A stretch of DNA of 64,000 bases from assembly GCF_017676385.1 (NCBI RefSeq), contig NZ_JAFFZN010000031.1, positions 1 through 64,000 on the forward strand, read 5' to 3'. The position numbers and the translations under genes were made by a program. Below the pieces are notes generated by a model. It had not been told where the DNA came from and did no database searches. It worked only from the letters and a program-made list of their open reading frames with translations. This document shows, in pieces, positions 24,842 through 32,947 of the stretch (position 1 is the first letter of the stretch; each line of letters starts with the position of its first letter). Source of the DNA: Streptomyces spirodelae (GTDB taxonomy: Bacteria > Actinomycetota > Actinomycetes > Streptomycetales > Streptomycetaceae).

Positions 24842-26284
24842 CTACCGCACCTGCCTGTGCGGTCCCTGCTCCGAGGAGACGCTGCCCAGGCCCCGGGTGG
24901 GGCCCTCGCAGCCCTGGGCCGCCGCGATACCGAGGGCGACCAGCAGCGTCACCGTCACAAAGACGATGAGGCGCTGCCGCAGGAGCCGTCGCTTGCGCGC
25001 CGCGGGGCTGAGCCCGCCCGGACGGCCGCTGCGGGTGGCGGGGCGCCGGGCGCCGGTGGCCGGCCTGCCGCTGCCCGTCCGCTCGCCACCGCGTGGGTGC
25101 GGCGGGTTCGTGGGACGGCGGGCGGGGCGCTCCCCGGTCCTGCGGCTGCCGTTGCCGGTCGTATGCCCGGCGTCCCGTGCGGGGCGCCCGGCGCGCGAGG
25201 TGCCGGGAGCGGTCGGCCGCGGGGCGCGCGGAGTGGAGGCGCGGGGCGCGCTGGCTGCCCGTTCGCGTTCCCGGCCGAGGCCGTCCCGCTGGGTGTGCTG
25301 CTGCGCGTGGTCGTGCGGGTGCCGCTCCCCGGGGGCCGACTCGTGCCGTCTGCCGGGCACCGGCCTGCCGGGCGCCGACCTGCCGGACACCGGCCCCCCG
25401 GCTGTCGGCCGAGCACCGGCGCGGGGCCAGTCCCCCAGCGTGGCCTCCCCTTCGGTCAGTCCCCGGGCCTCGCGCGCGGCGATCTCCTTGAGCCGCAGCG
25501 AGAGCTGCAGGGTGCTGGGTCGGTCCTCCGGCGACTTGACGAGGCAGGCGTGGATCAGCGGGGCCAGCGCGGCGTGCACGGCGTCCAGGTGCGGCTCCTC
25601 GTGCACCACCCGGTAGAGCATCACCTCGGAACTGCCCTGCCCGAACGGCGAGTCGGCCGTGGCCGCGTACGCCAGCGTGGCGCCCAGCGCGAAGACGTCG
25701 GTGGCCGGGGTGACGGCCGCGCCCCGTACCTGCTCGGGCGCCAGGAAGCCGGGGGAGCCGACGGCGGTACCCACGTGCGTCAGGGTGCTGGCGCCCGTCG
25801 CCCAGGCGATGCCGAAGTCGATGATGCGCGGTCCCTTGGGGGACAGCAGGATGTTCGACGGCTTCAGATCGCGGTGCACGACGCCCGCCTCGTGCACCGC
25901 CACCAGGCCCTCGGCGAGCGCGGCGCCGATCGAGGCGACCTGCGCGGCCGGCAGCGGGCCCGACTCGTTCACCTTGTCGTGCAGCGAGGGCCCCGGCACG
26001 TACTGGGTGGCGAACCAGGGGCGCTCGGCCTCCAGGTCGGCTGCCACCAGGCGGGCCGTGCAGCCGCCCCGGATGCGCCGTGCGGCCGACACCTCGCGGG
26101 CGAAGCGGGAGCGGAACTCCTGGTCCTCGGCGAGGTCGGGCCGGATCACCTTGAGCGCGACCCGCTGTCCGCGCCGGTCGGAACCGAGGTAGACCACGCC
26201 CATGCCGCCGGCTCCCAGGCGCCGGTGGAGCCTGAACGAGCCGACGACTCGCGGGTCCTCGCGCCGGAGCCGCATCATCGCCAT
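24842..26284 (-). CDS. Serine/threonine protein kinase, membrane-anchored (PknB-like)
   Basis: The 480-residue protein has a Hanks-type kinase domain (about residues 10-265). The glycine loop is GAGGMGVVYLG, the ATP Lys is in VALKVI, the catalytic loop is HRDLKPSNILL, and DFG is in IIDFGIA; SPGFLAPEQ is the APE region. A long Pro/Arg/Gly-rich linker (about 290-430) leads to one transmembrane helix (LIVFVTVTLLVALGIAAA, about 440-458) and a very short outside tail. No PASTA or other sensor domain exists, so it is unlikely to read an extracellular ligand through its tail. ATG 26284 follows GGAGG. Confidence 0.92.
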   Translation of the reverse strand: MAMMRLRREDPRVVGSFRLHRRLGAGGMGVVYLGSDRRGQRVALKVIRPDLAEDQEFRSRFAREVSAARRIRGGCTARLVAADLEAERPWFATQYVPGPSLHDKVNESGPLPAAQVASIGAALAEGLVAVHEAGVVHRDLKPSNILLSPKGPRIIDFGIAWATGASTLTHVGTAVGSPGFLAPEQVRGAAVTPATDVFALGATLAYAATADSPFGQGSSEVMLYRVVHEEPHLDAVHAALAPLIHACLVKSPEDRPSTLQLSLRLKEIAAREARGLTEGEATLGDWPRAGARPTAGGPVSGRSAPGRPVPGRRHESAPGERHPHDHAQQHTQRDGLGRERERAASAPRASTPRAPRPTAPGTSRAGRPARDAGHTTGNGSRRTGERPARRPTNPPHPRGGERTGSGRPATGARRPATRSGRPGGLSPAARKRRLLRQRLIVFVTVTLLVALGIAAAQGCEGPTRGLGSVSSEQGPHRQVR

Positions 26285-26920
26285 GTCCGTTCCTACCTCC
26301 GGTGTCCGGTGGGCGAGTGCCCCACCTCCGGCGCCCGGTGGGGGAGCAGCCCACCGCTGACCGGTCCGTCTGACCACCACAGCTTACGGACTGCCGTGGC
26401 AAGGCGACGATAGGCCGCGCACGCGGCGCCAGACGGAATGTCAGAGCCCGGCGCAGGACGGGAATTCCCCGGGGCGCGCCGACCCCGTGCGCCCGTGCGC
26501 CCCCGGCCGGACCGCGTCAAACGGACGGCGTCGTGCGGCGTTTGACGGTGTGACGGATACGGAGTCGAAGCCGCGTCGGCTACGGCGGAGTACCCCCGTG
26601 CCCGCACGTCCGGGAGCGCACGCGGACGCCGGACCCGGGCTGGGACCCGGCGGGGGGAGTGAGCGAACTCACCCCCTCTGGCGGCCGGGCGGCCCGGCTG
26701 TCCCGTCCCCTGGGGGAAGACCCCGGCAAAGCTGACGATGCCTCCACCCTGGGGAGTAGGAGCCCCCGCGCCACGTCATCCTTCCGGAGGCCCCTGACTC
26801 GGTACGCGCGCATGACGCCACTGAGTACGCGCTTGCCTAATGTTGTGGTCAAGCGGCGGACGCAGCACTCGTCCCCCGAGGTCAGACGTCCGCCGCCCCA
26901 GACAACGATCAGGAGCGGAC
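26285..26920. other. Divergent intergenic region with two inverted repeats
   Basis: No gene is apparent in these 636 nt between the kinase gene and the small membrane protein gene. A 9-bp inverted repeat (CGTCAAACG at 26515-26523, CGTTTGACG at 26539-26547) could be an operator. Nearer the right-hand gene, GCGGCGGACG (26853-26862) and CGTCCGCCGC (26887-26896) can form a hairpin in its leader. TAATGT (26838-26843) is a possible -10. Confidence 0.5.
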
Positions 26921-27130
26921 ATGGCACACACGGCTGGGCGTCCCACGCCCACGGGGAAGGGAAGGCTCGCGGCACTCGCCGACTTCGGCACCCGTCCCGG
27001 CGGCCGTCGCCATCCGCTGGTGGCAGCCGCCATGGTGCTGCCGCTCGCCCTCCTCCTCGGCCTTGTCACGGGCTGGGGCCGGATGGTGCTGACACAGGCG
27101 TCGTCCGTGGCCGGAATGCTGGGGTCCTGA
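26921..27130 (+). CDS. Small membrane protein, function unknown
   Basis: The 69-residue protein has a basic, polar N-terminus (about 1-32, ending GTRPGGRRH) and one strong hydrophobic helix (PLVAAAMVLPLALLLGLVTG, about 33-52), then a short amphipathic tail. AGGAG lies 5 nt before the ATG. I recall a small membrane protein at this position in other Streptomyces. The charge distribution suggests the N-terminus stays in the cytoplasm. Confidence 0.7.
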   Translation: MAHTAGRPTPTGKGRLAALADFGTRPGGRRHPLVAAAMVLPLALLLGLVTGWGRMVLTQASSVAGMLGS

Positions 27131-27218
27131 GCGATCCCAGGCCCGGTGGAGCGGACCGGGTCGGGGACTTCCGGCTTCAACAGCCCCGTGGGGACGGGGG
27201 TGCGGCGGACGGCACGAG

Positions 27219-27246
27219 GCCCGGGTAGCTGGGGAGCTGCCCGGGC
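27219..27246 (+). terminator. Hairpin after small membrane protein gene
   Basis: GCCCGGGTAGCT (27219-27230) and AGCTGCCCGGGC (27235-27246) form a 12-bp stem with one G-U pair and a GGGG loop. Confidence 0.65.
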
Positions 27247-27339
27247 CCTCGCGTATTCACGGCCTGCCACCCGCCCAGGGAGCTGTACGGCCGGACAGAC
27301 GCTCGCCGTACGTTGTGGTCGTCGACACTTGGAGATCTC

Positions 27340-28362
27340 GTGGCCCTCCCCGGTACCCCCGCCCGCCATACGGCGCTGCACCGGGCACTCGGCGGGCTCG
27401 CCGGGGCCCCCGGGGGCCACGGGGGCCCGGGTGAGGTGATCGCCGAGCGCGCCGACGCCACCGTCGTGCGGGCCGGCGACCGGGTGGCCAAGGCGCACGC
27501 ACCCGACGCGGAAGCGGGCCCGCTGCGCGTCCGGGTCCGGGTCGCGGCAGCAGCCGGATACCGGGGGATTCTGCTGCCACCTGTCTCGGGCGGCCGGACG
27601 GTTCCGCTGCCGGGCGGCCGCGTCGGCAGCGTCTGGCCCTACGGAGCCCCCGTGGACCCCGCCGACGCGGCAGCCGCCCCCTGGGAGGCGGCGGGCGAGC
27701 TGCTGGCCCGGCTGCACATCGCGCCGCTGCCCGCCGCCGGCCAACTCCCCGGCCCGCTGCCGCCGATGCGCGGCCCCGCCAAGGCGGCCCGCGCACTGGC
27801 GCGGATGCGGAGCGCTCCGCGGGGCGCGCACGCCGGTGCGGCCGAGGTCGTCGAGCGCGCCTGGGCCGTGCTGCCACCGTGGTGCCGGAACGAGGAGCCG
27901 GCCCCGGAGGCCCGCACCCTGTGCCACGGCGACTTCCACCTCGGCCAGCTCGTCCGGTATCCGCCGCCCGACGGCCCCTGGCACCTCATCGACGTCGACG
28001 ACCTGGGCCTCGGCGACCCGGCGTGGGACCTGGCGCGCCCGGCCGCCTGGTACGCGGCCGGACTCCTGGCGCCCGCCGACTGGGAACGCTTCCTCGGCGC
28101 CTACGCCCATACGGTCCGGGCGGCCGCAGCCGGCCCGACCCGCCCACGCGGCAACCCGGCAGGGCTCGCCGGTCCGCACCCGTGGCCGTATCTCGACGCG
28201 CCCGCCCGTGCGTTGACGGTGCAGGGGGCGGCGCTCGGCGTCGCCAAGGCCCGCACCGAGGAACGGCAGCTGGACGAGGCGGAGGAGGCGTGCGTGGCCG
28301 CGTGCGCCCGGATCGCGGCTCTCTTCGCACGGGCCGAACTCCCCGCGCGGCAGGGGCCGTAG
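27340..28362 (+). CDS. Aminoglycoside phosphotransferase (APH)-family kinase
   Basis: The 340-residue protein is a small-molecule kinase of the APH fold. The Brenner motif is LCHGDFHLGQLV (catalytic Asp, about residues 195-206) and the metal-binding DFG equivalent is LIDVDDLGLGDPAWDLARP. An N-lobe with TVVRAGDRVAKAHAP provides the ATP Lys. Such proteins phosphorylate sugars, choline or antibiotics; nothing here points to one. GTG 27340 has a GGAG 5 nt before it, which favours it over TTG 27313. The stop codon TAG is part of a TAGGCT hexamer that may start the next gene's transcript. Confidence 0.82.
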   Translation: MALPGTPARHTALHRALGGLAGAPGGHGGPGEVIAERADATVVRAGDRVAKAHAPDAEAGPLRVRVRVAAAAGYRGILLPPVSGGRTVPLPGGRVGSVWPYGAPVDPADAAAAPWEAAGELLARLHIAPLPAAGQLPGPLPPMRGPAKAARALARMRSAPRGAHAGAAEVVERAWAVLPPWCRNEEPAPEARTLCHGDFHLGQLVRYPPPDGPWHLIDVDDLGLGDPAWDLARPAAWYAAGLLAPADWERFLGAYAHTVRAAAAGPTRPRGNPAGLAGPHPWPYLDAPARALTVQGAALGVAKARTEERQLDEAEEACVAACARIAALFARAELPARQGP

Positions 28363-28398
28363 GCTGGGTCCAACCCGGTAGCGAGAGGAAGCCGACGA

Positions 28399-28698
28399 AT
28401 GATGCAGTGTCCCAAGTGCGGTGCGCCGATGCGCACGTACAACCGCAACGGCGTGCAGATCGAGCAGTGCGACAGCTGCCGGGGAATCTTCCTCGACTAC
28501 GGCGAGCTGGAGGCCCTCACCAGGCTGGAGGCCCAGTGGGCGCAGGCCGCACCGCCGCCCCCGCCGGGTCCGCAGACCTACCCGTCCGGTCCCGCCTGGG
28601 GCGCCGCGCACCACGGCTCACACGGCCACGGCAAACACGGCCACGGTCACGGTCACCATGGTCACCGCGGCTTCGGGCGGATGCTCTTCTCCTCCTGA
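28399..28698 (+). CDS. TFIIB-type zinc ribbon protein with His-rich tail
   Basis: The 99-residue protein begins with a one-domain zinc ribbon: CPKCGAPM (Cys 4 and 7) and QCDSCRGIFLD (about residues 23-33), followed by the typical GELEAL helix. A Pro-rich stretch (PPPPPGPQ) links to a histidine tail of HG/HGH units (about 73-91). The tail could bind Zn, Ni or Co. The family is found across bacteria with no fixed role. RBS GAGAGGAAG precedes the ATG, and TAGGCT (28360-28365), inside the upstream stop, is a candidate -10. Confidence 0.82.
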   Translation: MMQCPKCGAPMRTYNRNGVQIEQCDSCRGIFLDYGELEALTRLEAQWAQAAPPPPPGPQTYPSGPAWGAAHHGSHGHGKHGHGHGHHGHRGFGRMLFSS

Positions 28699-28700
28699 GC

Positions 28701-28736
28701 GAAGAGGGCCCCGGCGAATCCGCCGGGGCCCTCTTC
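28701..28736. terminator. Bidirectional terminator between zinc-ribbon gene and tRNA operon
   Basis: GAAGAGGGCCCCGGCG (28701-28716) and CGCCGGGGCCCTCTTC (28721-28736) form a perfect 16-bp stem with a 4-nt loop. It can end the zinc-ribbon mRNA and the minus-strand tRNA operon. Confidence 0.88.
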
Positions 28737-28743
28737 ACGCTGG

Positions 28744-28815
28744 TGGACGATACTGGGATTGAACCAGTGACCTCTTCCGTGTCAGGGAAGCGCTCTCCCG
28801 CTGAGCTAATCGTCC
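28744..28815 (-). tRNA. tRNA-Val (anticodon GAC), copy 1
   Basis: Read on the minus strand, the gene starts GGACGATTAGCTCAG, has anticodon loop CTGACAC (anticodon GAC) in a 5-bp stem, T-arm GGTTCAATCCC and acceptor end ATCGTCC. CCA is encoded (28743-28741). It is identical to copy 3. Confidence 0.95.
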
Positions 28816-28816
28816 G

Positions 28817-28888
28817 TGCGCGGTACTGGGATTGAACCAGTGACCTCTTCCGTGTCAGGGAAGCGCTCTCCCGCTGAGCTAACCGCGC
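28817..28888 (-). tRNA. tRNA-Val (anticodon GAC), copy 2 with different acceptor stem
   Basis: The body is identical to the flanking Val genes, but the acceptor stem is GCGCGGT/ACCGCGC instead of GGACGAT/ATCGTCC, fully compensated. No CCA is encoded; only one nucleotide separates it from copy 1. Confidence 0.93.
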
Positions 28889-28915
28889 GGGAGGTCCGGT
28901 GGTGACCGGACCTGG

Positions 28916-28987
28916 TGGACGATACTGGGATTGAACCAGTGACCTCTTCCGTGTCAGGGAAGCGCTCTCCCGCTGAGCTAATCGTCC
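28916..28987 (-). tRNA. tRNA-Val (anticodon GAC), copy 3
   Basis: The sequence equals copy 1 over all 72 nt, with CCA encoded at 28915-28913. It is the first Val gene of the operon and follows tRNA-Cys by 4 nt, counting from the discriminator-side CCA of the latter. Confidence 0.95.
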
Positions 28988-28991
28988 TTGG

Positions 28992-29062
28992 AGGTGGAGA
29001 CGGGATTTGAACCCGTGTAGACGGCTTTGCAGGCCGTTGCCTCGCCTCTCGGCCACTCCACC
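28992..29062 (-). tRNA. tRNA-Cys (anticodon GCA)
   Basis: The minus-strand gene begins GGTGGAGTGGCCGAG and has anticodon loop CTGCAAA (GCA). The discriminator is U, the identity base for Cys, followed by encoded CCA (28991-28989). Confidence 0.95.
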
Positions 29063-29094
29063 AGGTGCGGGGGTCCGGGAGGTCCCCCACGTCG

Positions 29095-29167
29095 AGCGGA
29101 CGACGAGATTCGAACTCGCGACCCTCACCTTGGCAAGGTGATGCTCTACCAGCTGAGCCACGTCCGC
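29095..29167 (-). tRNA. tRNA-Gly (anticodon GCC)
   Basis: The minus-strand gene begins GCGGACGTGGCTCAG with anticodon loop TTGCCAA (GCC) and acceptor GCGGACG/CGTCCGC. CCA is not encoded. It is the first gene of the Gly-Cys-Val-Val-Val operon. Confidence 0.95.
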
Positions 29168-29234
29168 AGCGCCTGTCCGGGCCGCGCCCGGGAGGCCGTC
29201 CCCGGAGCGCTTCCGCGCCTCGGCGACGTGTTGA

Positions 29235-29262
29235 ACTTTAGCGGATTCCCGGGCCAGCTCAA
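29235..29262 (-). promoter_or_regulatory. Promoter of the tRNA operon
   Basis: On the minus strand TTGAGC (29262-29257) and TAAAGT (29240-29235), spaced by 16 bp, lie about 68 nt before tRNA-Gly. The sequence is AT-rich relative to its surroundings. It fits a sigma-70-type promoter. Confidence 0.6.
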
Positions 29263-29334
29263 ATTCCGTTTCCGCAGCGTGGCCGCCCAGCGGTCCGAGG
29301 GGCGCCCGTTCACCGGCCCCATAGACTCGAAACC

Positions 29335-30480
29335 GTGTCCGATCTGACCCCGCTCGCCCGGCTGGGCGGCCGCCTTGCCACCGACCTCCGCGACGTGACC
29401 AGCGACCCCGAGGCCCTCGACTCCTCGGGCTGGTGGGCCGTCGTCGCCGACTACGAGGGCGGGCTGTGCTGCGCCCGCTTCGGCGACGTGCGCCCCGCCC
29501 CCCTGCCCACCCCGGTGCCCGGCCGCTGGCGCGGCCCCGCCGCCGACGACTGGGTCAGCTCCCTGGACCGGGCCGCCTACACCGAGGGCGTACGGCGCAT
29601 CCGTGCGGCCATCGGCACGGGCGACGTCTACCAGGTCAACCTCTGCCGGGTCCTGTCGGCTCCGCTGCCCGACCCCTCTCCCGAGGCCGCCGACATCGAC
29701 CAGCTCACGGCCCGGCTCGCCCTCGGCACCCCGGCGGCCTACGCGGGCACCGTACGCCTGCCCGCGCACGGGGTGGAGATAGCCACCGCCTCCCCCGAGC
29801 TGTATCTGCGCCGCGCGGGAAGCGCCGTCGAGTCCGGCCCCATCAAGGGCACCGGCCGCCGCGAGGCGGACCTGGGCGAGAAGGAACGCGCCGAGAACGT
29901 GATGATCACCGACCTGGTCCGCAACGACCTGGGCCGGGTCTGTGTGCCCGGCTCCATCACCGTCCCCCAGCTGTGCGCGGCGGAGCCCTACCGGGGGCTG
30001 GTCCACCTGGTCTCCACGGTCCGCGGTGAGTTGCCGGACACCGCCGGGCCCGCCGTCGCAGGGGCCGAGGACCCCGGGAGTGCGGGTCCCGGTTCTGTGG
30101 ACCCCGGCTCCGGGGTGTGGGCCAGGCTGCTGGAGGGCACCTTCCCGCCGGGCTCGATCACCGGGGCACCCAAATCCAGCGCCCTGCGGCTGATCGACGA
30201 GCTGGAGACGGTGCCGCGCGGCCCGTACACCGGGGGCATCGGCTGGGTCGACGCCGACCGGGGCGTGGGCGAGCTCGCCGTCGGCATCCGCACCTTCTGG
30301 ATCGAGCGCGACCACCCGCGCCCGCTGCTGCGCTTCGGCGCCGGCGCGGGCATCATCTGGGACTCCGACCCGGAGCAGGAGTGGCGGGAGACCGAGCTGA
30401 AGGCTTCCCGGCTGCTCGCGGTAGCGTCGGGGGAGTACGACGACCGTGACACAGCGGCTCCTCGAGGCTCCCTGAGGTGA
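29335..30480 (+). CDS. pabB: Aminodeoxychorismate synthase component I-like, chorismate-binding
   Basis: PabB aminates chorismate to 4-amino-4-deoxychorismate for folate. The 381-residue protein is a single chorismate-binding domain. Key blocks are GDVYQVNLCR, the signature ESGPIKGTGRRE (PIKGT with Lys is typical of PabB; TrpE has PIAGT), MITDLVRNDLGRV, and GSITGAPKSSA (about residues 270-280). It lacks the N-terminal domain of longer PabB. The next gene is pabC, 3 nt downstream. No pabA lies in the window. GTG 29335 is 7 nt after TAGACT (29322-29327), so it is probably leaderless. Confidence 0.88.
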   Translation: MSDLTPLARLGGRLATDLRDVTSDPEALDSSGWWAVVADYEGGLCCARFGDVRPAPLPTPVPGRWRGPAADDWVSSLDRAAYTEGVRRIRAAIGTGDVYQVNLCRVLSAPLPDPSPEAADIDQLTARLALGTPAAYAGTVRLPAHGVEIATASPELYLRRAGSAVESGPIKGTGRREADLGEKERAENVMITDLVRNDLGRVCVPGSITVPQLCAAEPYRGLVHLVSTVRGELPDTAGPAVAGAEDPGSAGPGSVDPGSGVWARLLEGTFPPGSITGAPKSSALRLIDELETVPRGPYTGGIGWVDADRGVGELAVGIRTFWIERDHPRPLLRFGAGAGIIWDSDPEQEWRETELKASRLLAVASGEYDDRDTAAPRGSLR

Positions 30481-30483
30481 ACA

Positions 30484-31305
30484 GTGAAGATCTGGCTTGA
30501 CGGCGGACTGCGGGACGCGCACAGCGCGAACGTCTCCGTGCTCGACCACGGGCTGACGGTCGGCGACGGCGTCTTCGAGACCGTCAAGACCACGAACGGC
30601 ACCCCGTTCGCGCTCACCCGCCACCTGCACCGGCTCACCTCCTCGGCGCGCGGCCTCGGCCTTCCCGAGCCCGACCTGGACGAGGTACGGCGGGCCTGCG
30701 AGGCCGTCGTCGCCGCGAACCCCATGCCGTACGGCAGGCTGCGGATCACCTATACCGGCGGTCTCTCGCCGCTCGGCTCCGACCGCGGTGAGGCGACGCC
30801 CACCCTGGTCGTCGCCGTGGGCGAGGCGACCCGCAGGCCGGACACCACCTCCGTCGTCACCGTCCCCTGGACCCGCAACGAGCGCGGCGCCATCGCCGGG
30901 CTGAAGACCACCTCGTACGCGGAGAACGTCGTCGCCCTCGCCCGCGCCCGCCAACAGGCCGCCACCGAGGCCCTCTTCCCCAACACCCACGGTCTGCTGT
31001 GCGAGGGCACCGGCACCAATGTCTTCGTCGTCCTCGACGGCGAGCTGCACACACCGCCGCTGTCCTCCGGCTGCCTGGCTGGCATCACCCGGGCCCTGGT
31101 CCTCGAATGGACGGGGGCCCGTGAGACCGAGCTGCCGATGGAGGCGCTGGAGCGCGCCGAGGAGATCTTCGTGACCTCCAGCCTGCGCGACGTCCAGGCC
31201 GTGGCGCGGCTGGATGGACGCACCCTGCCCGGCGCACCGGGACCGGTGACCGCCAAGGCGATGCGTGTCTTCGACGAGCGTTCGGCGGCCGACGTCGACC
31301 CGTGA
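30484..31305 (+). CDS. pabC: Aminodeoxychorismate lyase / class IV aminotransferase
   Basis: PabC is a PLP enzyme that removes pyruvate from aminodeoxychorismate to give 4-aminobenzoate. The 273-residue protein has the class IV fold, with DHGLTVGDGVFETVKT (about residues 20-35), the PLP Lys in GLKTTSYAENVVAL (about 140-153) and CEGTGTNVFVVLDGEL. It begins 3 nt after the pabB stop, which supports function in folate synthesis. A branched-chain or D-amino-acid aminotransferase is the alternative reading of the family. Confidence 0.88.
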   Translation: MKIWLDGGLRDAHSANVSVLDHGLTVGDGVFETVKTTNGTPFALTRHLHRLTSSARGLGLPEPDLDEVRRACEAVVAANPMPYGRLRITYTGGLSPLGSDRGEATPTLVVAVGEATRRPDTTSVVTVPWTRNERGAIAGLKTTSYAENVVALARARQQAATEALFPNTHGLLCEGTGTNVFVVLDGELHTPPLSSGCLAGITRALVLEWTGARETELPMEALERAEEIFVTSSLRDVQAVARLDGRTLPGAPGPVTAKAMRVFDERSAADVDP

Positions 31306-31367
31306 AGCGGCGGATGTCGATCCGTGAACCGGTGGTGGCGGCCACACCCGCCGGGTAGAACCGGACT

Positions 31368-32240
31368 GTGACGACCACTCTTCGCCCCGCCGGTCCCGAG
31401 AGCCGCACCGCCGAGGGCAGACGCTCGCGCGCGTACGAGGTATGCGTCAATTCCCGCCCGGTGGGTTCCGTCACCCTCCTGGGCCCGCCCGGCGACGGTC
31501 CGGCGCTGGGACGGCTCGAGCGGCTGTTCATCGAGGAGGGCGAACGGCGCCGGGGGCGCGGAACCGTCGCCGCGCTGGCCGCCGAGGAGGCGCTGCGGGG
31601 CTGGGGCTGCACCCAGGTGGAGGCGAACGTCCGGCTCGACGGCCTCGGGGAAGACACCGACGGTGCCGCAGAGGCGATATCCGCGGGCGTGCGCCTGCTG
31701 GGCGTGCTGGGCTACACCGAGCACAGCCGCCACATGGTCAAGCAGCTCGACGAGCGGCCCCGACTGCCGCCCGGCAGCACCGTCCGGCCGTTGCCGGAGG
31801 GCGAGTTCGACGCCTGGTGGGAGGCGGGAGCCGCCACCTTCAGCGAGGGCCTGGTCGCCCGCGGCTTCACCCCCCGACAGGCTGCGGCCAGGTCGACGGC
31901 AGTCCGGCGTACCCAACTGCCGGACGGCGCCGCCTCACCGGGCGCCGCGCTCCGGGTCCTCACCTGCGACGGCACCGACGTCGGGTCCGTCTGGCTGGGC
32001 TTCACCGGGCTGCCCCGCACCGACGTGGACGCCTGGGTGTACGACATCAACGTGGCGCCCGAGCGGCGCGGGGAGGGCCATGGGCGCTCGCTGATGCTGG
32101 CTGCCGAGCAGGTCTGTCTGGACGTGGAGGCCCGGCGGCTCGGGCTCAACGTCTTCGCCGGGAACACGGCAGCGCGGCGGCTCTACACCTCGCTGGGCTT
32201 CCGCCCGGTGGAGGGCTGCTACGTCAAGACGCTGCTGTAG
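31368..32240 (+). CDS. GNAT acetyltransferase with two tandem domains
   Basis: The 290-residue protein looks like two GNAT domains in series. The N-terminal one (about 20-125) has LERLFIEEGERRRGRGTVAALAAEEAL but a poor end; the C-terminal one (about 140-290) is complete, with YDINVAPERRGEGHGRSLMLAAE and NVFAGNTAARRLYTSLGF. Double-GNAT proteins include mycothiol synthase, but the mycothiol synthase motifs are not obvious here. The first domain may be a non-catalytic partner. The start GTG 31368 has no clear RBS. Confidence 0.8.
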   Translation: MTTTLRPAGPESRTAEGRRSRAYEVCVNSRPVGSVTLLGPPGDGPALGRLERLFIEEGERRRGRGTVAALAAEEALRGWGCTQVEANVRLDGLGEDTDGAAEAISAGVRLLGVLGYTEHSRHMVKQLDERPRLPPGSTVRPLPEGEFDAWWEAGAATFSEGLVARGFTPRQAAARSTAVRRTQLPDGAASPGAALRVLTCDGTDVGSVWLGFTGLPRTDVDAWVYDINVAPERRGEGHGRSLMLAAEQVCLDVEARRLGLNVFAGNTAARRLYTSLGFRPVEGCYVKTLL

Positions 32241-32292
32241 CCGCGCTGTAGCCGCCAACTCAACGGGCCGCTGTGGTCGTCCGGCCGCCGGG

Positions 32293-32844
32293 TCAGCGGC
32301 CGAGCAGCCGGTCGGCGATCTCCTCGATGCGCTCCCGCAGCCCTTCCTGGCTCTTGCCGCCGTCCAGCCGCTGCCCGTCGATGACGTACGTCGGCGTGCC
32401 CGTCACCCCGAGCGCCTTGCCCTCGGCCTGATCGGCGTCCACCACCAGCAGATGCCGGCCGTCGATCAGCGCCGAGGAGACCTCCTCGGCATCCAGGCCC
32501 AGCTCGCCCGCCACCTGGGCCAGCAGTTCCTCGCCCTGCTCGGACAGCTCCTTGGTGCGCTCCAGCACCGCCCCGGCGTACTCCTCGCCCTTGCCCTGCT
32601 CGTACGCCTCCTCGAATGCCTGTGCCGCGGCGTAGGCGTGCTTGTTCTTCTCCAGCGGGAAGTGCCGCAGCCGGATCTCCAGCGCGTCGCCGTACCGCTC
32701 GCGCAGGGCCCGCAGATCGGCCTGGGCCCGGTGGCAGTCCGGGCACTGGAGGTCGCACCACACGTCGAGGGAGGCGCGGGCGTGGGGGTACCCCCCGGTC
32801 GAAGGCTGGGGGAGGGTGGTGCCGGAGTCGGTGGAGTTGTCCAT
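32293..32844 (-). CDS. DsbA-family thioredoxin-fold protein
   Basis: The 183-residue protein has a thioredoxin fold with an inserted helical domain, as in DsbA/FrnE. The active site is CPDC in LDVWCDLQCPDCHRAQADL (about residues 27-45), preceded by an extra Cys. The cis-Pro loop is GVTGTPTYVIDGQRL (about 145-159). No signal peptide is visible, so it is probably cytoplasmic, unlike classical DsbA. ATG 32844 is 9 nt after GAGAG; GTG 32850 is an alternative. The gene is convergent with the GNAT gene. Confidence 0.85.
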   Translation of the reverse strand: MDNSTDSGTTLPQPSTGGYPHARASLDVWCDLQCPDCHRAQADLRALRERYGDALEIRLRHFPLEKNKHAYAAAQAFEEAYEQGKGEEYAGAVLERTKELSEQGEELLAQVAGELGLDAEEVSSALIDGRHLLVVDADQAEGKALGVTGTPTYVIDGQRLDGGKSQEGLRERIEEIADRLLGR

Positions 32845-32947
32845 GGTCACAGTCTCTCAGCCCCCCGGAGGGTACCTACCCCGAGATGTCCCTGATCCCC
32901 GTGCCCGACCGTGGCGGTCACCGCCCGGCCGGTGCGACGATGGAGAC

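Noticed and set aside
26776..28614. A 612-codon minus-strand frame over the small membrane protein, APH and zinc-ribbon genes
   Set aside because: The plus-strand genes have domains and RBSs; the opposite frame has neither.
28741..29167. Regularly spaced repeats that look like a CRISPR array
   Set aside because: They are tandem tRNA genes with cloverleaf structure and anticodons.
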